Source: Symbiodinium sp. CCMP2592 (lineage: Eukaryota > Sar > Dinophyceae > Suessiales > Symbiodiniaceae). From it: 64,000 bases of DNA. A model generated the notes under the pieces. The model did no database searches and was not told where the DNA came from. It saw only the letters and a list, made by a program, of their open reading frames with translations. The stretch spans positions 1-64,000 of the forward strand of contig CAJNDT010002890.1 of the NCBI GenBank assembly GCA_905221615.1. The letters are read 5' to 3'. This document shows, piece after piece, positions 59,105-64,000 of this stretch. Position 1 is the stretch's first letter; each line of letters begins with the position of its first letter. Made by a program: the position numbers and the translations under genes.

Positions 59105-59206
59105 CCTCAGCGCTCGCATGGCCTGGGCGTCGCGATACAAAGTGTGCATGGCCTTGATCCGGCGGTCCGGAACACCCGGGACGCTTCCGTCCATCTTACC
59201 AATTCC
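59105..59206 (-). CDS. candidate exon, 102 nt
   Basis: Acceptor 'ggcttgccag', 34 codons GIGKMDGSVPGVPDRRIKAM then HTLYRDAQAMRALR, donor GTGACG. Ends in phase 0, fitting the exon at 57,567. No family recognised. Confidence 0.74.
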
Positions 59207-59240
59207 CTGGCAAGCCAGGACAGTGGGCTCAAGGTTCTTA

Positions 59241-59362
59241 CAGTAACTAGGTTCCTGAGAAGCCCCGTTTACAATAAGGGTACCTTTTTACCTACTATTC
59301 TGCTGCTTTAACCAGGGGACCCCAAAAAAGTCGAAGGGGTACTATTCAAGAACCTAGGTAAA
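59241..59362. repeat. palindromic element, family L
   Basis: 'taactaggttcctgagaag' / 'ttcaagaacctaggtaa'. Confidence 0.75.
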
Positions 59363-59571
59363 GTCATGGATTCCGCATGGTCAAGCTGCGATTATCCATT
59401 CTTGCTGTCCGAGTGGCTCTTGCGCATCATGATGCTTCAATTCAACTTTCTGACTTCTAGTTTAGTAACCTCGCCGCCCTGTGCATCTGCGGCAAAACAG
59501 GACAAGTCCTAAACCCCAAAACCCTAACCCTAAAGTCTGGCAAGTTAACGGAAGGCCCCCAGAGACCCCAA

Positions 59572-59660
59572 AACCCCTTAATTAAGGAATATACCTTAAA
59601 CTATAGTAGGATCCCTAATATGATTTAAGGAATAGTCCTTAATTAATGGGTTTTGGAAGC
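59572..59660. repeat. palindromic element, family N
   Basis: 'ccccttaattaaggaatat' / 'ccttaattaatgggttttgg'. Confidence 0.75.
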
Positions 59661-59744
59661 TCTGGGTCTGTCGGGACTCGGGGTTTGGTTTCAGGTGTTT
59701 GGTTTCAGGTGCAGGCCTCGGCTACAACATGGAAAGGAAAGCAT

Positions 59745-59848
59745 TTCTTACTTACCCTATAAGCCACAGAAATGAAAGCTTAAACTTTCCGATTCCTACT
59801 AAACTATAAGAGCCCAAAACGTTTAAAGGTTGGGTATTGGGGACCTAA
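59745..59848. repeat. palindromic element, family F
   Basis: 'ttaccctataagccaca' to 'ggttgggtattggggacc'. Confidence 0.84.
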
Positions 59849-60121
59849 GATTTTCAAGTCCCCTAAACCCCAAATCCCATGGATGCACTGTGCCTTAATT
59901 TCTTCTATCGGCACCGCCATCTCATCTCTCTTATTTCTTCACCCCTAACGCCGAAACCTTCAACCCTCTAACCTTAACCTGCCAGACCCAACCTTTTTGT
60001 AGGGTCCCTAGAAATTTCATATTAGGGTTTCTGAAAAGAGCCCACCAGAAAAGTAGGGTTTGGGAGTTGAAGGTACTATAAAACGTCGAACTTCCCCCTG
60101 AACCACCACTCTCCAGCTCCC

Positions 60122-60256
60122 CACTTGGAGTGTCGGGGGACTTAGTACGTAGTTATTCTATAGACTTATAAGTACCATCACCCAAATTAAGGTCCCTTTT
60201 CGGGTACTTATAAGTCTACTTTCTACCTACTTACGAAGTCCCCCGACCCTCCAAGC
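60122..60256. repeat. MITE family B
   Basis: 'cacttggagtgtcggggg' / 'cccccgaccctccaag'. Confidence 0.88.
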
Positions 60257-60686
60257 AAGCCCTACACTCTGGCAGCTCTCACCATGCCTGTCGCTAGACC
60301 TCTGCTGCGGCCCCAGAACCCACCCCGAACCCGTGAATTCCCTATGCCGAAAGGTTAAGTAGTAAAATACAAACCCGGATCCCTAATCGCAGGTTCTTAA
60401 TTAAACCCCCCAAACCCAAACCCTAGCCCCTAACCTGCCCTAACCCTTTACCTAAACCCTAAACGCCCTGAGCCGGTTAAGCCCTTCAGCCGAAACCCGA
60501 AGCTGTAGGCTTCAATGAGGTTGGAATACCTAATTATAAATTAGGGCCTGCCTCTAACAGCAAACGGCATGCCTCGTTTACAGGGTATGTGTCAAGGGTC
60601 TGGGGTCGTCATTCATAAGCACCAACAGACACTTATTTATGGGTCGATTATACTAGAAGCGGAGTGCCTCAATGAGGTTGGAATAC

Positions 60687-60721
60687 AGAGGATGCGTCAT
60701 CTCGCAGAAGGAGTTCCACTC
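60687..60721 (-). CDS. candidate micro-exon, 35 nt
   Basis: Acceptor 'agcgggcag', frame EWNSFCEMTHPL, donor GTATTC. Confidence 0.5.
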
Positions 60722-61260
60722 CTGCCCGCTTAAGATATAGGGTTTAGGGCTTGAGATTTAGAGTTCGGGGTTCAGGGTTTTGAGCTTCAGGTTTAGGGTT
60801 TAGGGATTAAGGTTCAGAGTTTGGGTCAAGGCTAAGGCATTTGGGGCTTCTGGCAGAGGCAGCTATGCTGCTTTTGTTGGCAGCTCTCACGGGTGATAAG
60901 CCCAAAGCGTTTAGACAGGACCCTGTGCCGGGCGAAGGGTCAGAGGTCTCGGCACGTTCCGCTCTGGCACTGCATTTGCTCGTCCGCGACAGAGGCTTCT
61001 AAGCATCAACCTGCAAAAAGGAAGTGCGCAGACATCTCCACAAAGTCTGACCCCTGATTTCAAGCCCCCAACCCCTCCCAAAAAAACGACCAGCCGGCGC
61101 CGCACCCTGCATGCCATTAGCTTCGGTCTGGCCATGTCTGGCCCTGACCTCACCCTCTGCCCGAACCCAGACACGAAAATTCAATAGGCCGCACTTGCAT
61201 CCCAAACCTCTAGACTCTGGGCCCTGAAAAAACCGCATATTTTTTGTGAAATTGGGGCCA

Positions 61261-61313
61261 TGCAGTCCTGCTTGATGTTCTGGTGATCCGCGCCGAAGGA
61301 TCGAAAGAGGATC
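61261..61313 (-). CDS. candidate exon
   Basis: Acceptor 'gggctgtag', frame ILFRSFGADHQNIKQDCMA; donor unresolved (GC or GA after the AAG CAG codons). Natural composition next to the minisatellite. Confidence 0.45.
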
Positions 61314-61326
61314 CTACAGCCCACGT

Positions 61327-62384
61327 ATAGGGCTTTGGGTTTAAGCTTCTCAAAGCTTAGGGTTGGGGTTTAGGGCTTACAGTACAGGGCTTTGGGTTTA
61401 AGCTTCTCAAAGCTTAGGGTTGGGGTTTAGGGCTTACAGTACAGGGCTTTGGGTTTAAGCTTCTCAAAGCTTAGGGTTGGGGTTTAGGGCTTACAGTACA
61501 GGGCTTTGGGTTTAAGCTTCTCAAAGCTTAGGGTTGGGGTTTAGGGCTTACAGTACAGGGCTTTGGGTTTAAGCTTCTCAAAGCTTAGGGTTGGGGTTTA
61601 GGGCTTACAGTACAGGGCTTTGGGTTTAAGCTTCTCTTAGGGTTGGGGTTTAGGGCTTACAGTACAGGGCTTTGGGTTTAAGCTTCTCAAAGCTTAGGGT
61701 TGGGGTTTAGGGCTTACAGTACAGGGCTTTGGGTTTAAGCTTCTCAAAGCTTAGGGTTGGGGTTTAGGGCTTACAGTACAGGGCTTTGGGTTTAAGCTTC
61801 TCAAAGCTTAGGGTTGGGGTTTAGGGCTTACAGTACAGGGCTTTGGGTTTAAGCTTCTCAAAGCTTAGGGTTGGGGTTTAGGGCTTACAGTACAGGGCTT
61901 TGGGTTTAAGCTTCTCAAAGCTTAGGGTTGGGGTTTAGGGCTTACAGTACAGGGCTTTGGGTTTAAGCTTCTCAAAGCTTAGGGTTGGGGTTTAGGGCTT
62001 ACAGTACAGGGCTTTGGGTTTAAGCTTCTCAAAGCTTAGGGTTGGGGTTTAGGGCTTACAGTACAGGGCTTTGGGTTTAAGCTTCTCAAAGCTTAGGGTT
62101 GGGGTTTAGGGCTTACAGTACAGGGCTTTGGGTTTAAGCTTCTCAAAGCTTAGGGTTGGGGTTTAGGGCTTACAGTACAGGGCTTTGGGTTTAAGCTTCT
62201 CAAAGCTTAGGGTTGGGGTTTAGGGCTTACAGTACAGGGCTTTGGGTTTAAGCTTCTCAAAGCTTAGGGTTGGGGTTTAGGGCTTACAGTACAGGGCTTT
62301 GGGTTTAAGCTTCTCAAAGCTTAGGGTTGGGGTTTAGGGCTTACAGTACAGGGCTTTGGGTTTAAGCTTGTCAAATCTTAGGGT
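61327..62384. repeat. 57-bp minisatellite, about 18 copies
   Basis: The unit contains 'ggctttgggtttaagctt', 'ctcaaagcttagggttgg' and 'gtttagggcttacagtac'. Units are almost identical except one with a 5-bp deletion near 61,636 and a diverged last unit. Each unit has an internal 'aagcttctcaaagctt' near-palindrome and telomere-like TTTAGGG. Confidence 0.97.
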
Positions 62385-62683
62385 TGGCGGCAGGGTTCAG
62401 GCTTGGGATTCGTGGGTTTAGGGTTGGAGGTTCAGGGTTCAAGGTTTGGGGTTTAGGGGGTTAGGGTTTAGGAGTTTAGGTTTTAGGGTTGGAGGTTCAG
62501 GGTTCTCAAGGTTTGGGGTTTAGGGGTTTAGGTTGGAGGCTCAGGGACCTCAAGGTTTGGGGTTTAGGGGTTTAGGTTTCAAGGCTTCAGGGATGGGTTT
62601 CCCGGCAACTTTCTTGGCCCGAGCAGCCCCCATAATGAGAGTAGGCCATTTCCGGTCTATTGGCTTTAACCATTAAGGAGACT

Positions 62684-62765
62684 TTAGGGTTTAGGGTTTA
62701 GGGTTTAGGGTTTAGGGGGGTTTAGGGTTTAGGGTTTAGGGGGGTTTAGGGTTTAGGGTTTAGGG
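62684..62765. repeat. interstitial TTTAGGG array
   Basis: About eleven telomere-type units broken twice by extra G runs; among the cleanest telomeric arrays in the window. Confidence 0.93.
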
Positions 62766-62804
62766 ACACCCGAAAAAAAAGAAGGACCTAGCTATAGTGA
62801 CGAC

Positions 62805-62860
62805 TCTCCAGCAACGGTTGCACGCTGGTGTTTTCCGGCTCCGAGTCAGAGCAGTTGCCC
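62805..62860 (-). CDS. candidate exon, 56 nt
   Basis: Acceptor 'accccgtag', frame NCSDSEPENTSVQPLLE, donor GTCGTC. Confidence 0.48.
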
Positions 62861-62920
62861 CTACGGGGTTTGGAGTTGAGTTTCCGGGCTTAGATAAAGA
62901 GGCCTTTGGGCTTAGGGATG

Positions 62921-63154
62921 CTATTGCTCGGTGGTGTTGACACGAAGCACTTCAAGGGATTGCTGCAGCTCCTGAGGAGGAGAACGCATGCTCCCCGTAA
63001 ATTCAGTCAGTGCAGCAGAAGGAGCGCTGTAGGCAGGATCATGCCCCAGTGTGAGCATCAATTGTGTCTGCCCCAAGGTCAAGCACATGAGACCGTGATC
63101 GAGGCGTTCCACGTCGCTCTGCAGCAATCGAACTTGCTCAGGAAGAGGCGGCAA
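62921..63154 (-). CDS. coding-like segment, helical
   Basis: A minus frame of 77 codons reading LPEQVRLLQSDVERLDHGLM, LGQTQLMLTLGHDPAY and SPPQELQQSLEVLRVN before a stop. Amphipathic, coiled-coil-like. It is the longest exon-like segment in the right half. An open plus-strand frame on the same bases is less natural. Confidence 0.55.
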   Translation of the reverse strand: MPPLPEQVRLLQSDVERLDHGLMCLTLGQTQLMLTLGHDPAYSAPSAALTEFTGSMRSPPQELQQSLEVLRVNTTEQ

Positions 63155-63424
63155 GGCTCAGAGAGGCCCGGCCAAGGCCGGGCCCGTCCGGGCACGCAAG
63201 CCTCACTTCCCCCCTCACAGACGTTGGCTCCGAGACGCATTCTCGCAGTCTGGCCGGCTCGGTCAGCATCGTGGCGTGCTTGGAACCCCGAAACTCGGAA
63301 ACTCCAAACCTGCGGAACCGAAACACCATAATGTAGGTGAACCCAAAATCCTCAAACCCCGAATCCGAAAGCCCCGGCATCCCCTTACCCCCTCCCCCCT
63401 GCAGAACGAGCGAAGCCCTCCCTG

Positions 63425-63620
63425 ACTTACCTTTGGTTAGTAGGGAATGGAGGAATAGGGTACAATGATAACTACTATTGTTGATGATATAAATCCTGCA
63501 TGACCCATAATAAAGGAATCTACCATAATTCCCATAGTTTAGGGTCATTAAGGTAATGCAGAATTTATATCATCAGCCGTATTACTACCAGTTTTCCATT
63601 CCCTACTAACCAAAGGTAAG
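63425..63620. repeat. palindromic element with nested family A
   Basis: Perfect outer arms 'cttacctttggttagtaggg' / 'ccctactaaccaaaggtaag'. A family A copy (63,476-63,581) occupies the centre. Confidence 0.9.
63476..63581. repeat. MITE family A, nested
   Basis: tattgttgatgatat...atcatcagccgta. Confidence 0.88.
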
Positions 63621-63682
63621 CTGAGTGCCCAGCGCAAACTTCCTCTTCGCCCGCTGGAGGGTCTAGGACGGTTTAGGGTGTA

Positions 63683-63796
63683 CAGTAGAAGCCCAAAAGT
63701 TGGAAACCCCAGAGCCTCCATCCTTAAGAGTAATGTATAGGGAATCCCAGCACTATTTGGCCTCAATCCAGTTTCCAACTTTATGGCGTTTACTGC
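63683..63796. repeat. palindromic element, family D, inverted
   Basis: 'agaagcccaaaagttgg' / 'cagtttccaactttatgg'; opposite orientation to the other five copies. Confidence 0.86.
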
Positions 63797-64000
63797 AGGA
63801 TGTGGGACTTTGAGTTGGCTCTCTACTGTTGTTGGGGCTTAGGGCTATCCTAGGTAGATAATCAAGGCTAAATGAGATTGTTTGCAGTTGTCGATCATGT
63901 TTTCAGATTTACACAAGCCCTGAAAATTTGCACAAAACTGAGAGTCTGAGGCTTTCTGGGTCTACTGAGCATCCCCTGTCTTGGGCAGTGGTGGGCTTTT

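Noticed and set aside
61327..62384. Regular 57-bp repeats resembling a CRISPR array
   Set aside because: Units are head-to-tail with no unique spacers and lie in a eukaryotic genome; it is a minisatellite.
63166..63186. Perfect palindrome GGCCCGGCC-AA-GGCCGGGCC
   Set aside because: It lacks the bulge and 4-nt loop of the hairpin cassettes and lies outside the retrotransposon; probably unrelated.
1..64000. tRNA, rRNA and dinoflagellate spliced-leader sequences
   Set aside because: Looked for by eye; no cloverleaf, rRNA core motif or spliced-leader-like sequence was found.

Overview
The window looks like nuclear DNA of a dinoflagellate (Symbiodiniaceae-like; genus not claimed). The evidence is dense interstitial TTTAGGG/CCCTAAA telomere-type sequence throughout, a very large Ty1/copia-type element, short candidate exons with GT and GC donors, and many families of small palindromic elements. 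No rRNA, tRNA, operon or prokaryotic gene arrangement was seen.

Layout. 1-4,448: coding-like fragments on the minus strand separated by telomere-like filler. 4,449-17,816: one 13.4-kb LTR retrotransposon on the minus strand with 153-bp LTRs differing at one base. Its gag (CCCH fingers, aspartic protease) and pol (integrase, reverse transcriptase, RNase H) lie in three successive reading frames. The two frame changes each coincide with an ideal -1 slippery heptamer. Pol continues about 1,770 residues past RNase H and carries segments resembling a 2OG-Fe(II) oxygenase, an SGNH hydrolase, a KptA/Tpt1 2'-phosphotransferase and a zinc ribbon, ending in a Trp/Asn-rich tail.

17,817-64,000: noncoding DNA made of telomere-like repeats and at least a dozen palindromic MITE-like families. 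Scattered in it are about 35 short (29-126 nt, one about 230 nt) minus-strand segments that read as exons: open frame, AG acceptor, GT or GC donor, protein-like composition. The run from 26.46 to 17.99 kb is the best-supported gene model because most neighbouring exons are phase-compatible. No function was recognised for it. A 57-bp minisatellite (about 18 copies) lies at 61.3-62.4 kb.

The most unusual signal is inside the retrotransposon. At least 18 copies of a 21-22 nt hairpin cassette lie in the gag/pol coding sequence, all in the same orientation. Each has an invariant CGGCC / GGC outer stem, a one-base bulge, and a variable inner helix whose two strands co-vary perfectly or nearly so. 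Copies are read in all three frames and mostly fall in linkers between domains. One copy sits 9 nt downstream of the gag slippery site, where a frameshift-stimulating stem-loop would be expected.

Limits: everything was read by eye. Domain calls rest on motifs, exon boundaries are candidates, and repeat boundaries are accurate to a few bases.
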